Positions 1 to 8,825 of a DNA stretch of 64,000 nucleotides are shown here, one piece after another. The stretch comes from Trichormus sp. NMC-1 (GTDB lineage: Bacteria; Cyanobacteriota; Cyanobacteriia; Cyanobacteriales; Nostocaceae). The stretch spans positions 462,120-526,119 of the forward strand of contig NZ_LZQD01000002.1 in the NCBI RefSeq assembly GCF_001858025.1, given 5' to 3'. The notes beneath the pieces were generated by a model. That model had not been told where the DNA came from, did no database searches, and saw nothing but the letters and a program-made list of their open reading frames with translations. The position numbers and the translations under genes are program-made. Numbering within the stretch: position 1 is the stretch's first letter; each line of letters opens with the position of its first letter.

Positions 1-1
1 A

Positions 2-787
2 AATTTCGCTCAAACAATTTCTCCTAATTTATTTGCTGAATATGGCGACTTACCCCGCACAGATGAAGGTGGTAAAGTTTATGGTTCTACTCCTTACCCA
101 GCAGATAAAGCGATACTTTTTCACAATGAAAGTTCTCATTTACATTCCTTCCCCTTAAAGATTTGGTTTTACTGTGTTCAACCAGCAGAAAAAGGTGGAG
201 AAACCCCAATTGTTGACTGTAGAAAAGCATATCAATTGCTTAGTCCACAATTACGAGAGAAGTTAGCAACTAAACAGTTAATGTACGTGAGGAATTATGC
301 TGAAGGCTTAGATGTAAGTTGGCAGAACTTCTTTCAAACCACAGATAAAAAAGAGGTAGAAAATTATTGTCGTCAAGCAAAAATTGAATTTGAATGGTAT
401 AATGATAATAATTTAGTTACTCGCCAAATTCGTTCAGCTTTAGCAGTACATCCCAAAACTGGCGAACCTGTATTTTTTAACCAAATTCAATTACACCATA
501 TCTCCTATTTAGATACAGATGTTAGAGAATCGCTGCTATCTATCTTTGGAGAGTCAAAATTACCCCGTAACGTTTACTTTGGTGACGGTACACCAATTAC
601 AGAAGCAGAAATTGCCGAAATTAATGCAGTCTATCAGCAATCGCAAACTAGCTTCCCTTGGCAAAAAGGCGACATTATCATGCTAGATAATATGCTGGCC
701 GCTCACGCTAGAAACCCCTATTTGGGAGAGCGTAAAATCGTTGTTGCAATGGCAGAAATGATTAATAGTCAAGATATTCAAAAATAA
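2..787 (+). CDS. TauD/SyrP-family amino-acid beta-hydroxylase, 5' end missing
   Basis: This is a non-haem Fe(II)/2-oxoglutarate dioxygenase that probably beta-hydroxylates the aspartyl residue loaded on the next NRPS. The reading frame is open from base 2, so the start lies outside the window. An in-frame ATG at 236 is internal, because the iron-binding region lies upstream of it. The visible part has the facial-triad start HNES (His-x-Glu) encoded near base 121, the conserved GGETPIVD stretch, and the distal AAHARN histidine followed by the GERK arginine region. It aligns along its whole visible length with the complete hydroxylase at 13583-14611. The stop is 15 bases before the NRPS start, so the two genes are probably co-transcribed and act together. 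The substrate is inferred from the partner's Asp-type adenylation code. Family assignment is firm; exact substrate and stereochemistry are not visible. Confidence 0.9.
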   Translation, partial: NFAQTISPNLFAEYGDLPRTDEGGKVYGSTPYPADKAILFHNESSHLHSFPLKIWFYCVQPAEKGGETPIVDCRKAYQLLSPQLREKLATKQLMYVRNYAEGLDVSWQNFFQTTDKKEVENYCRQAKIEFEWYNDNNLVTRQIRSALAVHPKTGEPVFFNQIQLHHISYLDTDVRESLLSIFGESKLPRNVYFGDGTPITEAEIAEINAVYQQSQTSFPWQKGDIIMLDNMLAAHARNPYLGERKIVVAMAEMINSQDIQK

Positions 788-802
788 GTATTCTTCAAAA
801 CT

Positions 803-3800
803 ATGCAAACTCAAGTAATTAGTGGCTTTCAACTTGCTCCTCAACAAAAAAGACTGTGGAATTTACAACAAAAGAGTTCTGCTTTCTGCTCCCAATGTAG
901 TATTTTAATTGACGGTAATCTCCAAGCAGAGATACTGCAAAATACTATTCAAGAAATTGTTAATCATCATGATATTTTAAGAACAAATTTCTATCACTTA
1001 GCTGGAGCTAAAAACCCAGTTATGGTATTTGGCAATCAGAGTTTATTTAATTGGGAATATTTGGATTTAAGTAATTTATGTCAAGAAAATATTGCTGAGA
1101 AAATTCAAGAATCATTTTGGCAAGCAAGACAGGAATATCAAAATAAATCTCAAGATTTACCACTGCGGTTATGTTTAATCAAATTGTTGAATAACCAGCA
1201 TATTTTAATTATTTCTCTACCTGCTTTATGTGCAGATAATAGAACAATCAAAAACTTGGTTAATCAAATTAGTCAAGGTTATGAAAAATGCTTTCAAGGT
1301 AAGGAATTTACTATGAATTCTTTACAGTATGTCCAATTTTCTGAATGGCAGAATCAATTACTTACAGATGAAGATGCAGCCGAAGCACAAGCATATTGGC
1401 AACAACAAAAAATTAACTCTTTATCAGCATTAAAATTACCTCATGAACGACAAAGAAATAATGAGCAATTTGTCACTGAGCGTTATCAATTAGTTATTAG
1501 TCAGGAATTATTTACTCAAATTGATGAATTTGCCAAAAAATATGATATAACGCCTGATATTATATTACTAGCTTGCTGGCAAATATTGATTTGGCGACTC
1601 ACAGGAGAATCAGAAATTGTCATTGGTACAGCAGTTAGTCGCCGTGAATATGAAGAACTTAATGATGTATTTGGCTTATTAGCAACTTGGCTACCAATTA
1701 AAACTAAATTTACCGCCAATTTAAACTTTATAGAAGTATTAGCAGCAGTAAAACAAACATTAGAAAATGCTACCGAATGGCAAGATTATTTTGTACCTGA
1801 AGCTGTAGAAACTGATGGTTTAATAGCTTTCCCTATTGGCTTTGAATTTAATAATATTTCTGTTCACAACTCTGATGATACAGAAGTTAAATTCACCTTA
1901 CAGGAAATCTACAGCTTGATTGAACCTTTTAAAGTTAAATTATCTTGTTTACAAGACAATCATAGTTTAATTGCAGAATTTTATTATGATATTAATTACT
2001 TTTCTCAATTAACAATTCAAAGACTAGCAAAAAATTTTCAAACATTATTGATAAATAATTTCAATAATTTACATATACCTATCAGTGAATTAGAAATCCT
2101 CAGCCACAGTGAACGTCAACAATTGTTAGTTGAATTTAATCAAACAAAAATTGAGTATGATCGTGAAAAATGTATTCATGAATTATTTGCAGAGCAGGTA
2201 GAAAAAACACCAAATCAAGTTGCTGTAGTGTTTGAAAATGAAGAAATCACATATAAAGAATTAAACTGTAAAGCTAATCAACTAGCACACTATCTGAAAA
2301 AGCAAGGGGTACAGCCAGATTTTGTAGTTGGTTTGTGCGTAGAGCGTTCTTTAGAAATGATTGTTGGTTTATTAGGTATTCTCAAAGCAGGTGGAGCTTA
2401 TGTACCACTTGAATCTAATTTACCAACAGAAGCTCTCAACTTACGATTACAAGAGGCAAAAACATCATTAGTAATTACTCAGCAATCATTAATTAATCGT
2501 TTTGAAAAAGAAAAAGTAATTGCTATTGATGCAGATTGGGAAAATATTGCAGTCGAAAGTAATGAAAATCTTCATACGGAAGTAAAACCGGAAAATCTTG
2601 TTTATGTTATCTTTACTTCCGGTTCTACAGGTAAACCAAAAGGAGTGGCTACAGAACACCGACAATTGTTCAATTATATCCATGCGATAGCTCATCAACT
2701 CAACTTACCAACAACTGCAAACTATGCCACCGTTTCTAGTTTAAGTGCAGACTTGGGAAATACAATGATTTTCCCTTCTCTTTGCAGAGGAGGCTGTTTA
2801 CATATCATTTCCTCAGCACGGATAGGAAATGCGGTAAAGTTGGCTGAATATTGTCGTCAACACCCCATTGATTGTTTAAAAATTGTCCCTTCTCACCTCA
2901 CCGCACTCCTGGCTGCAACTCCATCAGCAGTATCTATTCTCCCCCGTCAATACTTAATTTTGGGTGGTGAAACAGCTAGTTGGAAATTAATTTCTCAAAT
3001 TCAACAGCAAGCACCAAACTGTCAAATATTTAATCATTATGGACCAACAGAAACTACTATTGGCGTTTTAACTTATACAGTAAAAAATCAAGATGATGAA
3101 TTAACTTCCGAGACAGTTCCTTTAGGTCGTCCACTTGCTAATACTCAAGTTTATATCTTAGATGAAGAGTTAAAACCAGTACCTTTAGGAGTAATAGGAG
3201 AACTTTATATTAGTGGTGCAGGACTAACTCGTGGTTATTTAAATCAACCAGAATTAACAGCACAACGCTTTATTTCCCATTCTTTACTCGGTCAAGAATT
3301 AAGTTTATATAAAACAGGCGATCGCGTCCGTTATTTAGAAAGTGGTAATATAGAATTTCTGGGTAGGGTTGATAACCAAGTTAAAATTCGCGGATTTCGC
3401 ATTGAATTAGCAGAAATAGAACTAACTCTGGCTCAACATCCAACTATACAACAAGCTGTAGTTACAGTTCAACAATCAGAAAATAATCAACGCTTAATAT
3501 CTTATCTTGTTCCCCAACCAAAAGCAGTAATAAATATTAATGAATTGCGGAGTTTTCTTAAACAAAAACTACCAGATTATATGCTGCCATCAGCCTTTGG
3601 TATCCTGAAAAAATTACCCTTAACAGTTAACGGTAAAATAGACCGTCAAGCATTACCAAATATTGAAAGTTTGTTTTCAGAATTAGCAGTAAAATATGAA
3701 CCACCAAAAACAGAAATAGAACAAGCGATCGCTCAACTTTGGCAACAACTTCTGCAAATAGAAAAAGTAGGAATTAATGATAACTTCTTCGACATTGGTG

Positions 3801-4006
3801 GACATTCATTACTGCTAGTTCAAGTTCATGCCAAACTCCGAGATATGTTTCCTGTTGATATTGCCATTACCCATTTATTTGCATATCCAACTATTAGTTC
3901 TCTATCTGAATATTTAACACAAGCTCAACCAGAAACAGCGACATTAGTAGAAACTCAACGAAGGGCAGCAAATCGCAAGAATGCTCACTCAAAAAGAAGA
4001 AATTAA
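803..4006 (+). CDS. NRPS module: degenerate condensation (interface-like) - A(Asp) - PCP
   Basis: This 1067-residue cytosolic synthetase has three domains. Residues about 1-440 are condensation-like, but the HHxxxDG site is replaced by SLPALCADN (residues 138-146). The catalytic histidines are missing, so the domain should not form peptide bonds. Residues about 456-960 are an adenylation domain with TSGSTGKPKG near 601, YGPTETT, YKTGD, and NGKID. Aligning by eye to GrsA gives the pocket code D-L-T-K-I-G-H-I-G-K, one change from the published Asp code. A PCP follows, with GGHSLLL and its phosphopantetheine serine near residue 1000. It sits directly after a hydroxylase gene, which fits the interface domains described in beta-hydroxyaspartate siderophore synthetases, where the domain recruits the hydroxylase. 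The condensing C domain for this residue would then lie at the end of the upstream protein, outside the window. Confidence 0.93.
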   Translation: MQTQVISGFQLAPQQKRLWNLQQKSSAFCSQCSILIDGNLQAEILQNTIQEIVNHHDILRTNFYHLAGAKNPVMVFGNQSLFNWEYLDLSNLCQENIAEKIQESFWQARQEYQNKSQDLPLRLCLIKLLNNQHILIISLPALCADNRTIKNLVNQISQGYEKCFQGKEFTMNSLQYVQFSEWQNQLLTDEDAAEAQAYWQQQKINSLSALKLPHERQRNNEQFVTERYQLVISQELFTQIDEFAKKYDITPDIILLACWQILIWRLTGESEIVIGTAVSRREYEELNDVFGLLATWLPIKTKFTANLNFIEVLAAVKQTLENATEWQDYFVPEAVETDGLIAFPIGFEFNNISVHNSDDTEVKFTLQEIYSLIEPFKVKLSCLQDNHSLIAEFYYDINYFSQLTIQRLAKNFQTLLINNFNNLHIPISELEILSHSERQQLLVEFNQTKIEYDREKCIHELFAEQVEKTPNQVAVVFENEEITYKELNCKANQLAHYLKKQGVQPDFVVGLCVERSLEMIVGLLGILKAGGAYVPLESNLPTEALNLRLQEAKTSLVITQQSLINRFEKEKVIAIDADWENIAVESNENLHTEVKPENLVYVIFTSGSTGKPKGVATEHRQLFNYIHAIAHQLNLPTTANYATVSSLSADLGNTMIFPSLCRGGCLHIISSARIGNAVKLAEYCRQHPIDCLKIVPSHLTALLAATPSAVSILPRQYLILGGETASWKLISQIQQQAPNCQIFNHYGPTETTIGVLTYTVKNQDDELTSETVPLGRPLANTQVYILDEELKPVPLGVIGELYISGAGLTRGYLNQPELTAQRFISHSLLGQELSLYKTGDRVRYLESGNIEFLGRVDNQVKIRGFRIELAEIELTLAQHPTIQQAVVTVQQSENNQRLISYLVPQPKAVININELRSFLKQKLPDYMLPSAFGILKKLPLTVNGKIDRQALPNIESLFSELAVKYEPPKTEIEQAIAQLWQQLLQIEKVGINDNFFDIGGHSLLLVQVHAKLRDMFPVDIAITHLFAYPTISSLSEYLTQAQPETATLVETQRRAANRKNAHSKRRN

Positions 4007-4042
4007 ACATAACTTAAATAATCAAAAACTTTAAATCAAGCC

Positions 4043-7000
4043 ATGAACAACATAGAAAACAAAACCCAAATTTGTGAAACTGATATCGCCATTATTGGGA
4101 TGGCTGGGAGATTTCCCAAAGCTAATAATCTTGATGCTTATTGGCAGAATCTCCGCGAGGGAGTAGAGGCTTTAACTGAATTTACTGATACAGATTTGCA
4201 AGCCCAGGGTGTAGATGCACAACTACTAAATAATCCTCATTATGTGAAAGCAGGATTCGTATTAGAAGATGTTGAATCATTTGCTGCTTCTTTCTTTGAT
4301 TACTCTCCCAGAGAAGCAGAAATTATGGACCCACAGCAACGAATTTTTTTAGAAGTTGCTTGGGAAGCTTTAGAAAATGCTGGCTACAACACTGAAACTG
4401 ATCAAGAACAAATTAGTATTTATGCTAGTTCTAGTATTAACACTTACTTTTTATTCAATCTTTTACCCAATTCCGAATTAATTAAATTAGTCGGCTTTGA
4501 CCAAATTAGACATAATAACCGGGCTGATAACTTAGCCACAAGAGTAGCTTATAAATTAAACTTTAAAGGGTCAGCGATTAATGTTCAAACAGGCTGTTCT
4601 AGTTCCTTAGTGGGAATTCATTTAGCCTGTCAAAGCTTACTAAATCATGAATGTGATATTGCTTTAGCTGGCGGAGTTTCCATATCTGCAAATCAAACAA
4701 CAGGTTATCTTTACCAAGAAGGAGGAATTTTATCACCTGATGGTCATTGTCGCGCCTTTGATGCACAAGCTAAAGGTACTCTTAATGGTAATGGTGTTGG
4801 TGTTGTAGTTTTCAAGCGTTTGCAAGATGCTATGAGAGATGGGGATTTTATTCATGCTATCATCAAAGGCACGGCTGTTAATAATGATGGTTCTCTCAAA
4901 GTCGGTTATACAGCACCTAGTATTGATGGACAAGCCAAAGTCATCACCGAAGCATTAGCAGTATCAGGAGTCAATCCCGAAACAATTAGCTATATAGAAA
5001 CCCACGGAACGGGAACAGTTTTAGGCGACCCTATCGAAATTGCGGCTTTAAAAAAATCCTTCGACCTTTATACTCAAAAACAAAATTTTTGTGCCTTATC
5101 TTCAGTCAAAACTAACATTGGACATTTAGATGCTGCTGCTGGTATTGCTGGTTTCATCAAAACTGTTTTAGCATTGAAAAACAAGCAAATTCCACCGAGT
5201 TTAAATTTTGCCTCACCTAATCCCCAAATTGACTTTGCTAACAGTCCTTTTTATGTCAATAACCAACTGAAAGAATGGCATTCACCAAACCACCCACGCC
5301 GCGCTGGAGTCAGTTCTTTTGGTATTGGTGGGACAAATGCCCATATTATTCTCGAAGAAGCACCAAATATTATAAATTCTGGTATAACTTCTGAAATATC
5401 GCGCCAATGGCAACTTTTACCACTCTCAGCTAAGACAAATTCTGCCCTGGAAACTGCAACGCAAAATTTAGCTAATTACTTCAGACAAAATCCTGATGTT
5501 AATCTAGCTGATGTTGCATATACCTTAAGTGTAGGTCGTCAAAGTTTTGAACATCGCCGTATAGCAATATGTGAAAATATTGAGGATGCAATTCAAGTTT
5601 TAGAAACTCAAAACACCCCATTTTCTCAAGCCGAACATCCTGCAATTATATTTATGTTTCCTGGTCAGGGTTCTCAGTATGTAAATATGGGTCGGGAACT
5701 GTACGAAACAGAAGCCATTTTTAGAGAACAAGTTGATAATTGCTGCGAACTACTCAAACCCCATTTAGGATTAGATTTACGCCAAATACTCTATCCCACC
5801 GTAACAACTTCAGAAGCAACACAGCAATTAACCCAAACTGCTATTACCCAACCTGCGCTATTTGTCATTGAATATGCACTAGCTAAATTATGGATCACCT
5901 GGGGAGTCAACCCACAAGCAATGATTGGTCACAGTATTGGGGAATATGTGGCTGCTTGTCTGGGTGATGTTTTCACCCTCGAAGATGCTTTAGCACTGGT
6001 GGCTATGCGGGGAAAATTGATGCAGCAACTACCATCAGGCGCAATGTTAGCTGTTTTCTTGTCAGCAGCAGAAATTAAACCTTTACTGAATGAAAATTTA
6101 TCTTTAGCTGCCAATAATGCCCCCAATTTATGCGTGGTTTCGGGAACTCATGCAGCCATAGAAGCATTACATCAACAACTTGCAGCTAAAGGTGTGGAGT
6201 GCCGTAATTTGCACACTTCCCACGCGTTTCATTCCCAAATGATGAATCCTATCATTGATGAATTTCAAGAGTATTTAAGCAAAATTAACTTACAATCTCC
6301 CCAAATTCCCTTTATTTCAAATGTTACAGGTACTTGGATTACAACCGCCCAAGCAACTGATTCTTACTACTGGGGACAGCATTTGCGGCAAACAGTGCGT
6401 TTTGCTGAGGGTATGACTGAATTAGGGAACAAATCAGCACAAATTTTCTTAGAAGTTGGTCCAGGAAAGGTATTAAGTAACTTAGTTAAACAACTAGAAG
6501 CATCACCAACTATATTATCTTCTCTACGCCATCCTCAAGAACAACAATCAGATGTAGCATTTTTATTCAACACCCTTGGTAAACTTTGGCAAGCTGGAAT
6601 TGAGATTAACTGGTCAGAATTTTATAATTCCCAGCGTCGTTATCGCGTTCCTTTACCCACATATCCTTTTGAACGACAAAGATTTTGGATAGAACCACAA
6701 ACAAAAGTAGACCTGATTTCTCAAGATATCAATGATTGGTTTTACGTTCCTGTTTGGAAACAAACAATACCTCTAAAAACATCTGTTAATAAACAGATGA
6801 TACCGGAAAAACGATGTTGTTTAGTATTTATTGATGGTTTAGGAATAGGTACAAAACTTGTCCAAGAATTACAACAACAAAGACAAGATGTAATTATTGT
6901 ACAAGCAGGAGACAAATTTACTAAGTTCAGAGATGGTGTTTATAGTATTTATCCTCAAGCTAAGGCTGATTATGATGCTTTAATCAAAGACCTTTGTTTG

Positions 7001-8626
7001 ATTAATAAAACCCCAGAAATCATATTTCATTGCTGGGGAATAACTCCAAATAATCAATCTTTATCAGAAATTGATTTTGGTTTTTGGAGTTTACTTTTTC
7101 TTGCTCAAGCATTAGGACAGCAGCCTGTTAATGATCAAGTGCAAATTATAGTTATTACTAATAATCTGCATAATGTGACTGGAGAAGAAAATTTATCTCC
7201 TGAAAAAACAACTGTGTTGGGTGCGTGTAAGGTAATTGGTCAGGAGTTTACTAATATTACCTGCCGGAACATTGATATTATAATTCCTCAACCTGAAATT
7301 AAAAAACAACAACTAATAGAGAAAATTTTAGCTGAATTAATATCTGATTTCCAGGAATTAATTATTGCTTATCGGGGACAACATCGCTGGATACAAACTT
7401 TTGAAAAAACTCAGTTAGAAACAGCCAGTTTAGAGAATTCGCCACTACGGCAAGGGGGAGTATATGTTATTACTGGAGGTCTGGGAGGTATTGGTTTAAC
7501 ACTAGCAGAATATTTAGCTCAAACAGTAAAAGCAAAGTTAGTTTTAATCGGGCGTTCTCAATTTCCCAAGCGTAATGAATGGGAAGAATGGCTAATAAAC
7601 AATGATCCCCAAAATCCTGTTAGTCAAAACATCAAAAAGTTACAAAATTTAGAAAATATTGGTGCTGAAGTTCTAGTTTTAACTGCTGATGTCACCAGCC
7701 TAGAACAAATGCAATCTGTCAAAAACCAAGTATTAGCAAAATTTGGTGAAATTAACGGTGTAATTCACACCGCAGGTGTTCCTGGTGGTGGTATTATTCA
7801 ACTCAAAACACCGGAAACAGCCCAAAATGTACTAGCACCAAAAGTCCAAGGAACTTTAGTAATTGATACTGTTTTCTGTGATGAAAAGTTAGATTTATTT
7901 GTTCTTTGCTCATCCTTAACATCAATTCTTGGTGGTTTGGGACAAGTAGATTATTGTGCTGCTAATGCTTTCTTAGATGGATTTGCCCAAAGCAAATATT
8001 TTCAACAAAAACCCCTGACTATCACTATAAATTGGTGTGGTTGGCAAGAAGTAGGAATGTTAGTAAATACAGCTATTCCCGAGGAACTAAAAAACCGCCG
8101 CGCACAGCATCTAAATAAAGCTATATCACCCCAAAATGGGATAGAAGCTTTTAGCAGAATTTTGCATAGTCGCTTATCTCAAGTAGTAGTAAGTAAACAA
8201 AATATTGAGGAACAAATTCAAAGAAGTTATGCTAATGTAAATTTGGCAACAGAGTTAAATAATCTAGAACAACAAGTCAGCCAAATAAAGTTTTCTCAAC
8301 AACTCCATCCCCGTCCTCATCTCAGTAATCCTTATGTTGCTCCCCGCAGCCTTATAGAACAAAGTATTACGGAATTATGGCAACAGACTTTGGGTTTAGA
8401 GCAGGTGGGTATATATGATAATTTCTTTGAATTAGGTGGACATTCTCTATTAGCGACTCAGGTAATTTCTCAAGTGCGAAAAACTTTTTTAATAGAAATT
8501 CCTCTCAGTAGTTTATTTTCTGAAGGTTCTACAATTGCCAACCTAGCTGAGATAGTAGAACACCTAATTTTAGAAAAAATTGCAGATTTATCGGAAGAAG
8601 AAGCACAACGTCTTTTAGGTGTTTAA
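4043..8626 (+). CDS. Type I polyketide synthase module KS-AT-KR-ACP
   Basis: This 1527-residue module adds one malonate to the upstream aminoacyl chain. The ketosynthase (about 10-440) has its active cysteine at residue 185 in TGCSSSL, plus HGTGT and NIGHLDAAAG. The acyltransferase (about 540-860) has GQGSQ, the serine nucleophile at residue 631 in GHSIGEY, and HAFH, the signature usually seen with malonyl rather than methylmalonyl specificity. The ketoreductase (about 1120-1380) has the TGGLGGIG nucleotide loop and a DYCAAN catalytic tyrosine, so it should be active. The ACP serine is residue 1468 in GGHSLLA. There is no dehydratase, enoylreductase or methyltransferase domain. The expected result is a beta-hydroxy, statine-like extension of the first hydroxy-aspartate. 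Stereochemistry of the ketoreduction was not resolved. A 199-base spacer containing a repeat separates it from the next NRPS. Confidence 0.94.
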   Translation: MNNIENKTQICETDIAIIGMAGRFPKANNLDAYWQNLREGVEALTEFTDTDLQAQGVDAQLLNNPHYVKAGFVLEDVESFAASFFDYSPREAEIMDPQQRIFLEVAWEALENAGYNTETDQEQISIYASSSINTYFLFNLLPNSELIKLVGFDQIRHNNRADNLATRVAYKLNFKGSAINVQTGCSSSLVGIHLACQSLLNHECDIALAGGVSISANQTTGYLYQEGGILSPDGHCRAFDAQAKGTLNGNGVGVVVFKRLQDAMRDGDFIHAIIKGTAVNNDGSLKVGYTAPSIDGQAKVITEALAVSGVNPETISYIETHGTGTVLGDPIEIAALKKSFDLYTQKQNFCALSSVKTNIGHLDAAAGIAGFIKTVLALKNKQIPPSLNFASPNPQIDFANSPFYVNNQLKEWHSPNHPRRAGVSSFGIGGTNAHIILEEAPNIINSGITSEISRQWQLLPLSAKTNSALETATQNLANYFRQNPDVNLADVAYTLSVGRQSFEHRRIAICENIEDAIQVLETQNTPFSQAEHPAIIFMFPGQGSQYVNMGRELYETEAIFREQVDNCCELLKPHLGLDLRQILYPTVTTSEATQQLTQTAITQPALFVIEYALAKLWITWGVNPQAMIGHSIGEYVAACLGDVFTLEDALALVAMRGKLMQQLPSGAMLAVFLSAAEIKPLLNENLSLAANNAPNLCVVSGTHAAIEALHQQLAAKGVECRNLHTSHAFHSQMMNPIIDEFQEYLSKINLQSPQIPFISNVTGTWITTAQATDSYYWGQHLRQTVRFAEGMTELGNKSAQIFLEVGPGKVLSNLVKQLEASPTILSSLRHPQEQQSDVAFLFNTLGKLWQAGIEINWSEFYNSQRRYRVPLPTYPFERQRFWIEPQTKVDLISQDINDWFYVPVWKQTIPLKTSVNKQMIPEKRCCLVFIDGLGIGTKLVQELQQQRQDVIIVQAGDKFTKFRDGVYSIYPQAKADYDALIKDLCLINKTPEIIFHCWGITPNNQSLSEIDFGFWSLLFLAQALGQQPVNDQVQIIVITNNLHNVTGEENLSPEKTTVLGACKVIGQEFTNITCRNIDIIIPQPEIKKQQLIEKILAELISDFQELIIAYRGQHRWIQTFEKTQLETASLENSPLRQGGVYVITGGLGGIGLTLAEYLAQTVKAKLVLIGRSQFPKRNEWEEWLINNDPQNPVSQNIKKLQNLENIGAEVLVLTADVTSLEQMQSVKNQVLAKFGEINGVIHTAGVPGGGIIQLKTPETAQNVLAPKVQGTLVIDTVFCDEKLDLFVLCSSLTSILGGLGQVDYCAANAFLDGFAQSKYFQQKPLTITINWCGWQEVGMLVNTAIPEELKNRRAQHLNKAISPQNGIEAFSRILHSRLSQVVVSKQNIEEQIQRSYANVNLATELNNLEQQVSQIKFSQQLHPRPHLSNPYVAPRSLIEQSITELWQQTLGLEQVGIYDNFFELGGHSLLATQVISQVRKTFLIEIPLSSLFSEGSTIANLAEIVEHLILEKIADLSEEEAQRLLGV

Positions 8627-8629
8627 TAT

Positions 8630-8654
8630 CTAAGAGGATGTTTTAAAAGTCTAA
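8630..8654. repeat. Dispersed 25-bp repeat, inverted copy near 56.1 kb
   Basis: These 25 bases match the reverse complement of 56108-56132 at 24 positions. The repeat begins three bases after the PKS stop codon and looks like the terminus of a small mobile repeat. No encoded protein is visible. Confidence 0.6.
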
Positions 8655-8760
8655 CTTGGGCGATTAGAAATCACGCCTACGCAGGTTTGAAACCCTTAAT
8701 TTTTCATTAGTCCACGCAGGTGGACTTAGCTTGTGTAGTAGTGAATTGTATTCGCCGAAA
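8655..8760. repeat. Fold-back (MITE-like) element between PKS and NRPS genes
   Basis: The spacer can fold on itself. An outer arm around 8668-8688 (GGCGATTAGAAATCAC) pairs imperfectly with the stretch near 8741-8756. Inside, GTCCAC-GCAG-GTGGAC forms a perfect 6-bp stem near 8711-8726. No ORF is present. It probably arrived by insertion into the operon; whether it affects transcription into the next NRPS gene cannot be seen. Confidence 0.45.
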
Positions 8761-8825
8761 ATTTTTAAGACCAAACCTAAATTTTAGATATCAATAAAAT
8801 CTTTTAAATAGCTGAGAGTGGCAAT

